Below, piece by piece: positions 8,226 to 17,361 of a stretch of DNA of 49,837 nt (position 1 is the stretch's first letter; the number at the start of each line of letters is the position of its first letter). The stretch is from JBDRHL01 sp043816955 (GTDB taxonomy: Bacteria; Planctomycetota; Phycisphaerae; Sedimentisphaerales; CAYZTY01): the NCBI GenBank assembly GCA_043816955.1, contig JBDRHL010000054.1, positions 1-49,837 of the forward strand, read 5' to 3'. The translations under genes were made by a program, and so were the position numbers. Below the pieces are notes generated by a model. It worked only from the letters and a program-made list of their open reading frames with translations, made no database searches and had not been told where the DNA came from.

Positions 8226-9942
8226 TGAGAAACCTTACCGGAATAAGTTTTATCGATTTTATTCCAACCGTGCCATAGTTCTGGACTACATCGTCACGTA
8301 TCTCAAAGACAAGGTCCCGCTGTTCAACGCCCCTGAGCATCACATAGCCGGTTGCCCCTGCAGGCGATGACGGGCCGTATGCAACAAAATCGGTAAGGGC
8401 GACCGGCCCGACGCCGCCCGGATTGCAGTTGTCATCGTCTGTCGGATGATAGGTAACAAAGCCTTCTCCTGAGCCGGCCATAAATGAAATCCTGCCGGCA
8501 GAACCGTCAGCAAGCAACAGCCGGTAAGAAAGCGTTCCGCCTCTGTCCTGAGGCGGGCTGCCGGCGTTGTTCTTCTTTATGTTGCTGTGCATGATATCGA
8601 TAAGAACTTCGTAAAAGCCGTCTGCGATCTGCTTAGAACCTGCCGGTCGCAAACCTGCCGAACCGACGCCGTTGACCATATCTCCGGCAGCAGAATCTGA
8701 AGAGACCGCTACATAATCACCGTCGAGTTGCCAGTTTTTGCCGCCGACTCGGCTCGAATTGGGATCAGTTGTGTTTGTTATGTTCATTTGCTTTGCATAG
8801 AAGAACAGGGAATTCTTCAGGTTTTTCTTTTGGGCCTGGAAGCTTTCGATCGTGCCGAGATACGCTGCAGGCATATCCATCCATGGCAATCCGTAAAGCC
8901 AGACATAGCCGTCGCTGTATTCAGCAGCCCATCGCAGGACATCATAAAGCTGCTGGGGCGTGAGCGAATTGTCAGCAATGTTTCTGCTGAGCGAGTATTC
9001 ACCCTGTTTTTCTGTGCGGGGGAAAATTCCAAAGCCGACCTTTATCAATTTCCTGTATCGCTGCGGGTCGGCAGAAAGCTCAGCGGCCTTGTTCTTTATG
9101 ACGTCACGGGCGTGCGCGAACTGTTCGCGGCTTTTGAAGTAATATGAGTATTCAAACCCGTCTATGAATTCATTGCCCGCTGTTGCGGCATCCATCATAC
9201 CGTCGAGAAAGGCCGACATAAGCGCCATTATGCTGTAGTGCTCCGGATTTTTCAGGTTACTTCCGGGCCAGCAGACAGAGGATGTTGCGAAAGTCAAAAG
9301 AATCTTCGCATCCGGCATCTGCGAATTTATGGCAGTCATGAACTCTCGTCCCCGGCTGCGGGCAGCTTTCCTGTAATCGTCAAACATCATCTCAGCATCG
9401 CCACTGTATCTGAAAGGCGCGATGCCGGCGCTGTAACAGCCGTACATTTCGCTGTCAAGGACAATACCCTCGGCGCCGCACTTTTTCGCCCCCATGGCAG
9501 CAAGGGATGCGTTTTTCAACACGATTGACCAAGCCTTGTCATTGCCGGGAAAATCGGGAAGCATACCTATATTGATCCGCACGAAGTTGCTGCGAATCCT
9601 GCCCAGCTTCAGAGATCTGAAAAGCTCAACTTCCTGCTTCATCTGGGGGTACGTGAAGAGTTTGGGTGATCGACCGAAAGCCTCGTCCGGGAAATAACCG
9701 CCGTTATTCGTCAGATTAAAGACTATTCCATCTGCCGGAAGTGCCGTAACCTTGAGCAGGTTGCGCACCAGTTCGCTGGGTGCGGGTTGGCCTCCGACCG
9801 AAGCCGGTATTCCTCCCCAGATGATAAGCTTCGTTTCAGGGTCTGTGGTTTCGGCTCTTGCGGACCCGAATCCGCCATGACAGGCAGCAGCAAGGAACAG
9901 AACGATCGTAGCAAGCGGGATTGTGATTTTGGCATGGCACAT
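8209..9942 (-). CDS. Secreted protein, possible TIM-barrel glycosidase-like fold, function unknown
   Basis: The 577-residue product starts with a signal peptide (basic start, hydrophobic LATIVLFLAAACHGG, likely cleavage after SARA near residue 30). The next roughly 350 residues contain alternating patterns that suggest a TIM barrel: IIWGGIP, DGIVFNL, GAEGIVLDSEMYG (a candidate acidic strand end), ILLTFATSSVCWPG, IDGFEYSYYF and DGYVWLYGLPWMD. This looks like glycoside-hydrolase-like proteins, but I recognise no family. The C-terminal 170 residues look like a beta-sandwich carbohydrate-binding type domain (from about VGGKNWQLDGDYV). The ATG at 9942 is preferred over the TTG two codons earlier because AAGGAG lies 8 nt upstream. 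It is the first gene of a three-gene overlapping unit. Confidence 0.6.
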   Translation of the reverse strand: MCHAKITIPLATIVLFLAAACHGGFGSARAETTDPETKLIIWGGIPASVGGQPAPSELVRNLLKVTALPADGIVFNLTNNGGYFPDEAFGRSPKLFTYPQMKQEVELFRSLKLGRIRSNFVRINIGMLPDFPGNDKAWSIVLKNASLAAMGAKKCGAEGIVLDSEMYGCYSAGIAPFRYSGDAEMMFDDYRKAARSRGREFMTAINSQMPDAKILLTFATSSVCWPGSNLKNPEHYSIMALMSAFLDGMMDAATAGNEFIDGFEYSYYFKSREQFAHARDVIKNKAAELSADPQRYRKLIKVGFGIFPRTEKQGEYSLSRNIADNSLTPQQLYDVLRWAAEYSDGYVWLYGLPWMDMPAAYLGTIESFQAQKKNLKNSLFFYAKQMNITNTTDPNSSRVGGKNWQLDGDYVAVSSDSAAGDMVNGVGSAGLRPAGSKQIADGFYEVLIDIMHSNIKKNNAGSPPQDRGGTLSYRLLLADGSAGRISFMAGSGEGFVTYHPTDDDNCNPGGVGPVALTDFVAYGPSSPAGATGYVMLRGVEQRDLVFEIRDDVVQNYGTVGIKSIKLIPVRFLNAGKD

Positions 9943-10045
9943 AGGCAAAACTCCTTTTTTGTTGTGATCTTATATGAATAGTATAACAACTCTGCTGCGA
10001 CTTGCAACGGTTAGCCGGGGATCGCTTATTTTTGGTTTGCCGCGG

Positions 10046-10074
10046 TTGACAACAACAGAGTAAGAAGTTATATT
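10046..10074 (+). promoter_or_regulatory. Promoter of the tRNA-Lys gene
   Basis: TTGACA (10046-10051), a 17-nt spacer and TATATT (10069-10074) make a near-consensus sigma-70 promoter. Transcription would start about 10080, some 15 nt before the tRNA. Confidence 0.75.
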
Positions 10075-10094
10075 CACGGCACTTTTTGGAATAA

Positions 10095-10167
<73 letters not shown>

Positions 10168-10471
10168 TTTGTTTGTGAGCGAATACTTATTCGTCCGGAT
10201 TGCATTTTTCGCTTTCGGGCTAACAGCAGAAAGAATAGGGCCGGGTAATCCGGCACCATACTGCTGTATAGCCGCAAGGCTCGGCGCTTGGATTGCACGC
10301 CTGCAGAGTCCTATCCTCCAGCCTGACAATATGTTACAATAAATTATTCTGATTATAAAGCGGAAAAGGCAAATAAAAATTCGAGGAAAAATCTTGCCTA
10401 GACGATGACTAACCTGGTAAAATATTTCTGAGGCTTTCAATATTTATTCCGGCTTTTCGGGGAGAAGGAAA
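10168..10471 (+). other. Gene-less stretch with possible promoter
   Basis: No convincing gene is seen. TTGCCT (10394-10399) followed after 18 nt by TAAAAT (10418-10423) is a weak promoter candidate for the repeat protein that starts at 10472; AT-rich sequence precedes it (10328-10380). No clear tRNA terminator is visible apart from a short hairpin CGAATA/TATTCG near 10179. Confidence 0.35.
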
Positions 10472-12184
10472 ATGCGAAGAATAAGAAGAGCTTATCAAAG
10501 ACACGCCAGAGAACAAGCCAGACGTCAAGCAAAGTTCAAACGACGAGCAGTTACGGCTGGTACTACGGCTGTGATTACATTGGGAGCGGTAGCGGGTATC
10601 AACAAAGCTTTGGCTGTGAATGTTCCAGACCCGCATGAGTTGGTAGTGAGTCAGGATGCAGATGCGGATTTGCTTGCGGATTCGGAGGAAGCTGCGATGG
10701 GGTCTGATCCGTGTAATCCTGACCAGAATGAAAATGAAATCCGCGACGGAGTTGAACTTGCTGCACAGTGTAAAGAACGGATTGACCTGCTTCCCTGGGC
10801 CAACGAGGTAGTTGATCCGAATGCAACATACAAGTGGTATGCTCCACAGTATGGGCTGCATACGTGCGACATTTGTGGGGAAACAATGGCTATGGGGCCG
10901 GGAGGGGTTACGAATCCTGAACTGGGAATAGCTGTTCAGTTTGACTTTAATCTGACTCTACATTATATGGAGCATGGTTCGTTCAGTTATGCAGGGCACT
11001 ATGGACAAGAGCCGGTTGAAGGTAGGGCAGATGTACCTGCATTAATCAGGGCCATTGGTTTGAATTTTCCGTTTGAACCGAATAGTCATCGGCTGCCGGT
11101 TGAGAATGATGCAGACGAAGACCTACTTTCCAATAGCGAAGAACTCGCGATCGGGTATCGGCCTTTTGAGCCTGATCAGAACCGCAATGAAGTTCCTGAC
11201 GGAGTGGAGTTGGCTGAGCGCTGCGCAGTTGTTGTTGAGGAATTGCCGGTTTATGATCCCAGTGGTGAACCGCCTGAGGAAACGTATAAAATTGAGCATG
11301 CGCTGGATGGATTGGAACAGTGCCATGTTTGCGGTCAGTGGATTCACATGGGCGGGTGGGAGATTATCAACCCGAATCTTGGTCTGCGTTATCCTGACCC
11401 AAACGATCCACTGGAGGGGGTGTTTTTACCTGATCTGGCTTTGCATTATATGGCACACGGTTCTTTCGATTGCTATGGAAGTGTACATGCCGGAAGAGTG
11501 AATCTGCAACGGCTGATGAGAGTTCTGGAACTTCGGCTGCCTTATGAGCTAAACGAGCATCAGTTGCCGCTGGATTATGTTATTGATCCGAATGATCCAA
11601 ATGCTGCGCCGCTTGCAAGGGATGTGAACGACCTTGACGGTGATCTTATGGCGGATAGTGAAGAGCTTTCGGGTGGTTATAATGTATACAATCCTGATCA
11701 GGACGAGGACCTGAACACCGACGGGGTGGAACTGGCTCGTCAGTGCGCGGCAGTTATCAACAAGTTACCATGGTACGATCCTTTTGGAGGAGATCCGCCA
11801 CCAAAAGAAACTTACAGATGGTGTCAGTTCCAGCGCGGTCTGGAACAATGCCACATATGCGGGGCAACGGTCAATATGGGTCCTGCCGGCATAGTAAATC
11901 CGGAGCTGGGTCTGGAGATTGATTGTCCGCTGATTTGCATCCATTACATGGAACACGGCTCATTCAGCTATGACGGGCGTAATCTTGATATTGGTGAACC
12001 GCTACATAATGGCAGAATCGATATTGCGTTTTTGGCGAAAGTCCTGGAAATGCCGGTATATTGCAGCGATTTGGGGACAATATACCTACCGGGCGATCTT
12101 AATAAAGACTGCAATGCAGATTTCAAGGACTTTGCAGAGTTCGCGGCCGAATGGCTGGGGTCTACTGACCCGAATGAGAACTGA
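10472..12184 (+). CDS. Exported triple-repeat protein with CxxC/HYMxH motifs and C-terminal dockerin-like tail
   Basis: The 570-residue protein has a 25-residue Arg-rich leader, then one hydrophobic segment (AVTAGTTAVITLGAVAG) and a likely cleavage after ALA near residue 48. Three homologous units of about 150-175 residues follow. Each starts with an acidic, Ca2+-binding-like stretch (DADADLLADSEE at 62, DADEDLLSNSEE at 213, DLDGDLMADSEE at 387), then PDQN/DGVELA, then CxxC (132, 284, 460) and finally HYMxHGSF (164, 325, 491). The Cys pair and His pair per unit could form a metal site. The tail GDLNKDCNADFKDFAEFAA resembles the dockerin-like sequence that closes many Phycisphaerae exported proteins. 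GAAGGA lies just upstream of the ATG. The downstream gene follows after 16 bp. Function unknown. Confidence 0.75.
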   Translation: MRRIRRAYQRHAREQARRQAKFKRRAVTAGTTAVITLGAVAGINKALAVNVPDPHELVVSQDADADLLADSEEAAMGSDPCNPDQNENEIRDGVELAAQCKERIDLLPWANEVVDPNATYKWYAPQYGLHTCDICGETMAMGPGGVTNPELGIAVQFDFNLTLHYMEHGSFSYAGHYGQEPVEGRADVPALIRAIGLNFPFEPNSHRLPVENDADEDLLSNSEELAIGYRPFEPDQNRNEVPDGVELAERCAVVVEELPVYDPSGEPPEETYKIEHALDGLEQCHVCGQWIHMGGWEIINPNLGLRYPDPNDPLEGVFLPDLALHYMAHGSFDCYGSVHAGRVNLQRLMRVLELRLPYELNEHQLPLDYVIDPNDPNAAPLARDVNDLDGDLMADSEELSGGYNVYNPDQDEDLNTDGVELARQCAAVINKLPWYDPFGGDPPPKETYRWCQFQRGLEQCHICGATVNMGPAGIVNPELGLEIDCPLICIHYMEHGSFSYDGRNLDIGEPLHNGRIDIAFLAKVLEMPVYCSDLGTIYLPGDLNKDCNADFKDFAEFAAEWLGSTDPNEN

Positions 12185-12200
12185 AGAGGCAAAACTATAA

Positions 12201-12716
12201 ATGCCCGTGAATGTGGATTTGGATTTTGAATCACAGGAACTAAAGGCCTGCGTCAGAAAGCTAAAGGAAATTGATGTTGAACTGGCATACCTCGGACTGC
12301 TCACTCGCGGAGGACTCAAGCCGTTAAGCCGGTGGGAAAAACCTTTAGATAATGACGGACTCAAATTGCTGGGGAGAATGGGGCTGCTTACGAATCAAAT
12401 CCGGCGAACAGTGAAGACGGGCAGGGCAGTATCAGAAACCATTTTCAGTACGGTGGGCGGTTACATCGAACTGTATGAGAAACGATTTGGGGGAAGGCCG
12501 ATAGACAAGTCTGCCGGGGCGGTGCGTTTTGAGGGCTTCTTGTTTGGATTTCCTCCATGCTGCGTTGATGCGTTTATTCGACATTCGTATGCAAAAAATG
12601 ATCTTCCGTGCGAGCAACAGAAAATCCTTTTTCACTGGGCATGCAGGGGCTGCAAGATTACGCCGGTGCTTTTGCCGGCCTACCAGAATATATATGAATT
12701 TCTCGTGAGCTGCTGA
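12201..12716 (+). CDS. Small cysteine-rich conserved protein (DUF483-like motif), function unknown
   Basis: This 171-residue protein lacks a signal peptide. Its recognisable segment is FGFPPCCVDAFI (Cys120, Cys121), followed by CEQQKILFHWACRGC (Cys137, His145, Cys148, Cys151); the spacing suggests a metal or Fe-S site. The FGFPxCC motif reminds me of DUF483-type proteins, which have no established function. It begins 16 bp after the triple-repeat gene on the same strand and is probably co-transcribed, so a cytosolic partner (maturation or metal loading) of the exported Cys/His protein is conceivable but untested. Confidence 0.6.
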   Translation: MPVNVDLDFESQELKACVRKLKEIDVELAYLGLLTRGGLKPLSRWEKPLDNDGLKLLGRMGLLTNQIRRTVKTGRAVSETIFSTVGGYIELYEKRFGGRPIDKSAGAVRFEGFLFGFPPCCVDAFIRHSYAKNDLPCEQQKILFHWACRGCKITPVLLPAYQNIYEFLVSC

Positions 12717-12940
12717 TTGTCAGTGACAGATGAGCAGGCAGCCTGCGGTGCAGGGGGCTGAGTGATCTTTAAAGGAGGGTAAGTTGATTTTTCGGGCATG
12801 CATGCAGGATTAAGGGCAGGAGGGGGTCTCTTAACGAAGCCTGGGAAAAAAATTTGAAGTCAGTTATTGGTTAACTACCTTTTATCGCGGTATTTGGCGT
12901 TTTTTTCAGGAAAATGCAATAAAATCGGCGCAAATCCGTC

Positions 12941-12968
12941 TATAATAATATAATACTGACCGGTCAGT
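12941..12968 (+). promoter_or_regulatory. Promoter -10 region and palindromic TetR-type operator of the efflux operon
   Basis: Two overlapping TATAAT candidates (12941-12946 and 12949-12954) are followed at once by the perfect 14-bp palindrome ACTGACCGGTCAGT (12955-12968). Palindromes of this size and 'GACCGGTC'-type core are typical of TetR-family operators. Its place on the transcription start of the TetR gene predicts autorepression of the whole efflux operon. The -35 region is poorly matched. Confidence 0.7.
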
Positions 12969-12992
12969 TCTGTATACGGAGGAGCTAACCGT

Positions 12993-13040
12993 ATGGATGC
13001 GAGGAGTAATGTCCATATTCAGGAAGCAGATGATGTTTAA
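12993..13040 (+). CDS. Possible 15-codon leader peptide overlapping the TetR start
   Basis: ATG at 12993 has the best ribosome site in the region (GGAGGAG, 12978-12984, 8 nt upstream) and reads MDARSNVHIQEADDV then TAA. The stop lies 5 nt after an in-frame TetR ATG at 13033, so termination could feed initiation of the regulator. It may instead be chance, with the ribosome site serving ATG 12997. Confidence 0.25.
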   Translation: MDARSNVHIQEADDV

Positions 13041-13659
13041 TAATGATAAACGAAAACAGATTATGCGGGTGGTCGAAGAGCTGGCTGCTAACCGAAGATT
13101 CCATGAGATTACACTGGACGAAGTCGCCGAGGCTGCAGAAATCGGCAAGGGAACAATTTACCATTACTTCAAGGATAAGGAGGATTTGTTTTTCCAGACG
13201 GCAACTTCCGGCTTTGACGAACTTTGCGAATTGTTAAGGCAAACAGTTCCGTGCAATACCTTATTTTCTGAGAAGCTCCTGAGTGTATGTAAACAAATCA
13301 TAAGGTTCTTTCGCACCAGGCGACAACTGCTGCAAATGATGCAAAGCGAGGGATGCCTTATTTATTGGCGCCAAGGCAAGATTCGTCAGCAATGGGTGGC
13401 TAAACGTAAACTGCTTATCAACACCCTTGCAGAGATACTTTCAGACGGTATCGCGGAGGGAGCGGTCAGATCTGATATTCCCGTTGAAGTTTCAGCAGTT
13501 TTTCTGCTGGAACTATTACGAACACAAGCAAGAGAGCTTGGTCCCGCTGTTGATAATACAAGAAGCGATAAATTATTAGTCGACTTGTTTATGCATGGAG
13601 TAAGTGTACCGGCTGACAAGTTGTCTCTACGGCAGATGGCTGTGAAGAAAGTAAATTGA
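12997..13659 (+). CDS. TetR/AcrR family transcriptional regulator
   Basis: The product has up to 220 residues. The N-terminal helix-turn-helix is clear: ITLDEVAEAAEIGKGTIYHYFKD and the following DKEDLFF are the standard TetR recognition helix and its continuation. The C-terminal ligand domain is all-helical and variable as usual. The start is uncertain: ATG 12997 is the longest, while ATG 13033 (MFNNDKRKQIM) has AGGAAG 6 nt upstream and begins where TetR homology begins. A perfect palindrome at its promoter suggests autoregulation. It heads a five-gene overlapping operon for tripartite efflux, so it most likely senses a toxic compound exported by that pump. Confidence 0.93.
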   Translation: MRGVMSIFRKQMMFNNDKRKQIMRVVEELAANRRFHEITLDEVAEAAEIGKGTIYHYFKDKEDLFFQTATSGFDELCELLRQTVPCNTLFSEKLLSVCKQIIRFFRTRRQLLQMMQSEGCLIYWRQGKIRQQWVAKRKLLINTLAEILSDGIAEGAVRSDIPVEVSAVFLLELLRTQARELGPAVDNTRSDKLLVDLFMHGVSVPADKLSLRQMAVKKVN

Positions 13660-15641
13660 TTTCTGAGTTTTGGATGAAGCTTAACCTTATGTATATACAG
13701 CTAAACAAATGGTTCGCGGCAATATACACAAAGATAATATTTTTACGGGAAATACCAAGGTTTGAATTCTTCGCACTGTTTTGTCTGCTGTTTTTAACGT
13801 TATTTACCGAAACGGGATGCAAGTCTCCTGCGGAATATCGCCTTGAAGCCGATAAGGTGGCTGAAAGCATAATACAAGAAAAGACCAAACAGGCCTTAGG
13901 TCAGGCACAGAAACTTGACATTGAGCGTCCAAGCGATATTCTCCGCCGAAGACTTTTACAGGAACAGAAACTTACATATTCAACCAAGGCTTCGCTGGGA
14001 AGTGACCAGCTTGACCCTGTTGAACACTGGCCTGAAGAGAATTACCCGGAGGCGAAGTCGTCATTGCCAGATGCGGTTTTATTTCTGGAAGAAGACAAGC
14101 CGCCTAAACTTTCGCTTTTGCAGGCATTGGAAGTGGGCGCCCGGAATAGTTTTGATTATCAGACGCAGAAGGAAGAAGTATTCAGAAAGGCCCTAGCTCT
14201 TGATCTGGAGCGTAATGAATTCCGAAATATTTTTGTCGGCCAGGTGGAAAGTCTTATCAGCAGTGATACCACGGGCGAAAGAGCCCAGAGCGGGACGCTG
14301 TACAGCGGCAACTTCGGCATCAGCAAAAAACTTGAGACAGGTGTTGATTTGAGTACGGCACTGGCGATAGACCTGGCAAATTTAATAACCGCAGGCGGCG
14401 CTTCATCTCTTGGAATTTCCGGTGACGCAACGATTTCGATACCTTTGCTGAGGGGGTCGGGAAAACACATTATTACCGAGCCTCTGACCCAGGCTGAGAG
14501 AGACGTTGTCTATGCGATTTACGAATTCGAACGATTTAAGAAGACTTTTGCTGTTGATATTGCGACGGAATATTTAGCGGTACTAAGGCAACTTGACGGT
14601 ATAAAAAACAGCGAAGAAAATTATCGAAGTTCTATCACTTCAGCTCGCCGTTCTCGCAGGTTAGCCGAAGAAGGCTGGTTGGTTCAAATACAGGTTGACC
14701 AGGCTATTCAAAATGAATTGAAAGCCAGGGAACGGTGGATACGCGCCAAGGAATCATACAAGAAAAGCCTGGACTCGTTCAAGAGTCTTTTAGGACTGCC
14801 CCCGGATGCTGTGATTGAGCTGGATAGATCAGAACTAGACAAACTGCTTGCCCCAACATCAGAAATTATGAAAGAAATAGCACAGCAGGAAGCATCACAG
14901 GAAAAGCAGGAAATACTGCCGGCAGATGCACTAATAGAGTTAGTTGAACCAAGCCGTGACAACGCCGGCCCGCTGGAAATAGCAGAATCATCAGCCATGC
15001 GATTGGCTCTGGATAACCGCCTGGACTTGCGTGTTGCACAGGGCAAGGTTTACGACACACAAAGGGCGGTTATTGTTGCCGCTGACGCATTAGGCGCAGA
15101 ACTTACTTTCCTTGGGTCTGCTGAACTGGGCGAGGCAAGGACGATCGGCAAGGCTAATCTGGACGATGCACACTTTCGCACAGATAAGGCAAAGTATTCC
15201 GCTCTTTTAACTGTCGACCTTCCATTTGAAAGGACCAAGGAGCGTAATATCTACCGCAACAGCTTCATTACGCTGGAACGTGCTGTACGGGACGTACAAG
15301 CGATGGAGGACAAAATCAAGCTTTCCGTTCTCAATGAACTTCGTGATCTGCTCCAGTCGCGTGAGAGCCTTTACATTCAAGCAAGAGCAGTAAATGTTGC
15401 TCAAAAGCGGGTTAAAAGTGTTAACCTGTTTCTTGATCTTGGCGCCGGTAAAGCACAAATACGTGATCTGCTGGAAGCTCAGGAAGCATTACTTTCGGCA
15501 CAAAACGAGTTAACCAGAGCAGTAGCGGATTACAGAATAGCCGAGTTACAATTACAACGTGATATGGGATTACTTAAAATCGATGAAAAAGGCTTATGGC
15601 AGGAGTATAAGCCGGAGGAAATCGAAGATGTCAATGAATAA
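13656..15641 (+). CDS. TolC-like outer membrane efflux protein
   Basis: The product has up to 661 residues. After a hydrophobic segment ending in a lipobox-like ETGC (near residue 55) come two long coiled, OEP-type halves with the usual repeats (for example ITSARRSRRLAEEGW in the first and VNAQ/VAQKRVKSVNLFLDLGAGKAQIRD-type helices in the second, where LGAG, Q and RDLLEAQ are the landmarks). Such proteins trimerise into an outer-membrane channel. Start choice: TTG 13656 overlaps the TetR stop; ATG 13674 or 13689 may be used and would give a shorter leader. An acidic/Gln-rich insert between the halves (about residues 395-430) is unusual. It is second in the efflux operon and partners the adaptor and MacB-type pump encoded next. 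Confidence 0.85.
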   Translation: MISEFWMKLNLMYIQLNKWFAAIYTKIIFLREIPRFEFFALFCLLFLTLFTETGCKSPAEYRLEADKVAESIIQEKTKQALGQAQKLDIERPSDILRRRLLQEQKLTYSTKASLGSDQLDPVEHWPEENYPEAKSSLPDAVLFLEEDKPPKLSLLQALEVGARNSFDYQTQKEEVFRKALALDLERNEFRNIFVGQVESLISSDTTGERAQSGTLYSGNFGISKKLETGVDLSTALAIDLANLITAGGASSLGISGDATISIPLLRGSGKHIITEPLTQAERDVVYAIYEFERFKKTFAVDIATEYLAVLRQLDGIKNSEENYRSSITSARRSRRLAEEGWLVQIQVDQAIQNELKARERWIRAKESYKKSLDSFKSLLGLPPDAVIELDRSELDKLLAPTSEIMKEIAQQEASQEKQEILPADALIELVEPSRDNAGPLEIAESSAMRLALDNRLDLRVAQGKVYDTQRAVIVAADALGAELTFLGSAELGEARTIGKANLDDAHFRTDKAKYSALLTVDLPFERTKERNIYRNSFITLERAVRDVQAMEDKIKLSVLNELRDLLQSRESLYIQARAVNVAQKRVKSVNLFLDLGAGKAQIRDLLEAQEALLSAQNELTRAVADYRIAELQLQRDMGLLKIDEKGLWQEYKPEEIEDVNE

Positions 15642-17361
15642 TACAAAATCCGGATTTATCAAGGGTAAAACTTCAAAAATAATAATAGCTGTTACTTCAG
15701 CGGTCATTATCGGCGGTATTATCTTATGGTTAGATAAATCAAAAACAGGCGCTGATCCCATCGGGGAATCGGTAACGTTTGCCGCAAAGCGCGGGCCATT
15801 GAAAATCAGCATAACCGAGTCCGGCACTATTAAAGCCAGAGACCAGGTCATCCTCAAAAGCGAGGTTGAAGGCAGAACGTCTATCATTTCGCTCATACCG
15901 GAAGGTGCAGCAGTCAAAAAAGGCGATCTGCTGGTTGAGCTGGATGCCAGTTCATTGCTGGATAGCAAAATTGACCAGGAGATACGGGCACAAAATGCGG
16001 AAGCTTCTTACGTCAGTTCCAAAGAGAATCTTGCCGTTGTGGAGAATCAGGCCAAGAGTGATAATGATAAAGCCCAATTGACCTTTCAATTTGCCAAGCT
16101 TGACCTGAAAAAATATATAGACCCGAATGGTGAATATGAAAATCAATTGAAAGAAATGCAATCAGAAATCACACTAGCGAATGAAGAACTTACTCGTGCG
16201 GAAAAAGAAAGAGATTCGGCCAGCAAACTTTTCAAAGAAAAGTATATTTCACAAACTGAACAACAGGAGTACGAACTAGCTTTTAAAAAATGGGATCTGA
16301 AACTTCAAGTGGCGCAAAGCAACCTGGAATTACTGAAAAACTTCACTTACAAGAGAAACTTAGCTCAACTCGAAAGTGATGTAAGTCAGGCGGAAATGGC
16401 TCTGGAGCGAACAACACGAAAAGCCAAGGCGGATATTGTACAAGCTGAAGCCGATCTTAAGGCCAAAGAAGCAGAATACAAACGTCAGCAGAGCAAGCTT
16501 GAGAAAATTGAAGACCAGATTAACAAGACAAAAATTTATGCTCCGGTTGACGGGTTGGTGATTTACGCTACCAGTGCTCAGAGAGCCGGCTGGCGAGGGG
16601 TGGAACCTCTGGATGAAGGTCAGGAAGTCCGTGAACGTCAGGAATTGATATATCTTCCCACCGCTGCGTCGTCGAAGGTCGAAGTAGACATCCATGAATC
16701 CAGTCTCGAAAGAATTCGGCCTGGTCTGGCGGCAATAATAACTGTTGACGCACTAGCTGGAAAGAAGTTTTATGGCAGCGTTGCTCGCATTGCACCTCTA
16801 CCCGATGCCCGGAGTATGTGGATGAATCCGGACCTAAAGGTTTATAATGCTGATATTTATCTGGAAAACAATGACAGCTCTCTTCGCACAGGGATGAGCT
16901 GCCAGACGGAAATTATAATAGAACAATATGATGACGCTGTATATATCCCCGTTCAATGCGTTCTTCGAGTCAGGGGAGAAAGTACTGTTTATGTCCTGAA
17001 TGGTAAAAGCCCGGAACCTCGCAAGGTTGAAATAGGCTTAGACAATAATAATATGGTACGAATCATAAGCGGTCTTAAAGAAGGCGAAATTGTGTTGTTG
17101 ACCCCACCGTTGAAAACTGCCGGCACCGACTTTTCCATGGATGCTAATGCCATCGCCCTCGAAAGGATTCCTGCCGAGGAAAAAACGCCCGAAGATAAAT
17201 CCGTGGAACAGAACCCGGCGGAAAAAGCACCGGAGGAACTTAAGCCTGAGCAGGATGTGGAAAAAATGCGTCAAAGATTTGAAAGCATGTCGCCCGAGGA
17301 AAGAGAAAAGATGCGAAATAGAGTTCGGGGAGGTGAGAATAAACCGGAAATGCAAAGATGA
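15628..17361 (+). CDS. HlyD/MacA-like periplasmic adaptor protein
   Basis: The 577-residue adaptor has one N-terminal membrane anchor (IIIAVTSAVIIGGIILWL), a first lipoyl half (GPLKISITESGTIKA...ILKSEVEG), a long charged coiled-coil hairpin (about residues 110-310, larger than in E. coli MacA), a second lipoyl half (INKTKIYAPVDGLVIYA), and beta-barrel and membrane-proximal domains (AIITVDALAGKKFYGSV; VYIPVQCVLRVRGESTVYVL). The tail is rich in Glu/Pro/Lys and then Arg. The ATG at 15628 lies 9 nt after GGAGG and inside the end of the TolC-like gene (14-bp overlap). It would join the inner-membrane ABC transporter to the TolC-like channel. Confidence 0.88.
   Translation: MSMNNTKSGFIKGKTSKIIIAVTSAVIIGGIILWLDKSKTGADPIGESVTFAAKRGPLKISITESGTIKARDQVILKSEVEGRTSIISLIPEGAAVKKGDLLVELDASSLLDSKIDQEIRAQNAEASYVSSKENLAVVENQAKSDNDKAQLTFQFAKLDLKKYIDPNGEYENQLKEMQSEITLANEELTRAEKERDSASKLFKEKYISQTEQQEYELAFKKWDLKLQVAQSNLELLKNFTYKRNLAQLESDVSQAEMALERTTRKAKADIVQAEADLKAKEAEYKRQQSKLEKIEDQINKTKIYAPVDGLVIYATSAQRAGWRGVEPLDEGQEVRERQELIYLPTAASSKVEVDIHESSLERIRPGLAAIITVDALAGKKFYGSVARIAPLPDARSMWMNPDLKVYNADIYLENNDSSLRTGMSCQTEIIIEQYDDAVYIPVQCVLRVRGESTVYVLNGKSPEPRKVEIGLDNNNMVRIISGLKEGEIVLLTPPLKTAGTDFSMDANAIALERIPAEEKTPEDKSVEQNPAEKAPEELKPEQDVEKMRQRFESMSPEEREKMRNRVRGGENKPEMQR

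Noticed and set aside
8728..9147. Plus-strand open frame of 139 codons opposite the secreted-protein gene
   Set aside because: It is a shadow of the minus-strand gene, which has a signal peptide and a ribosome site.
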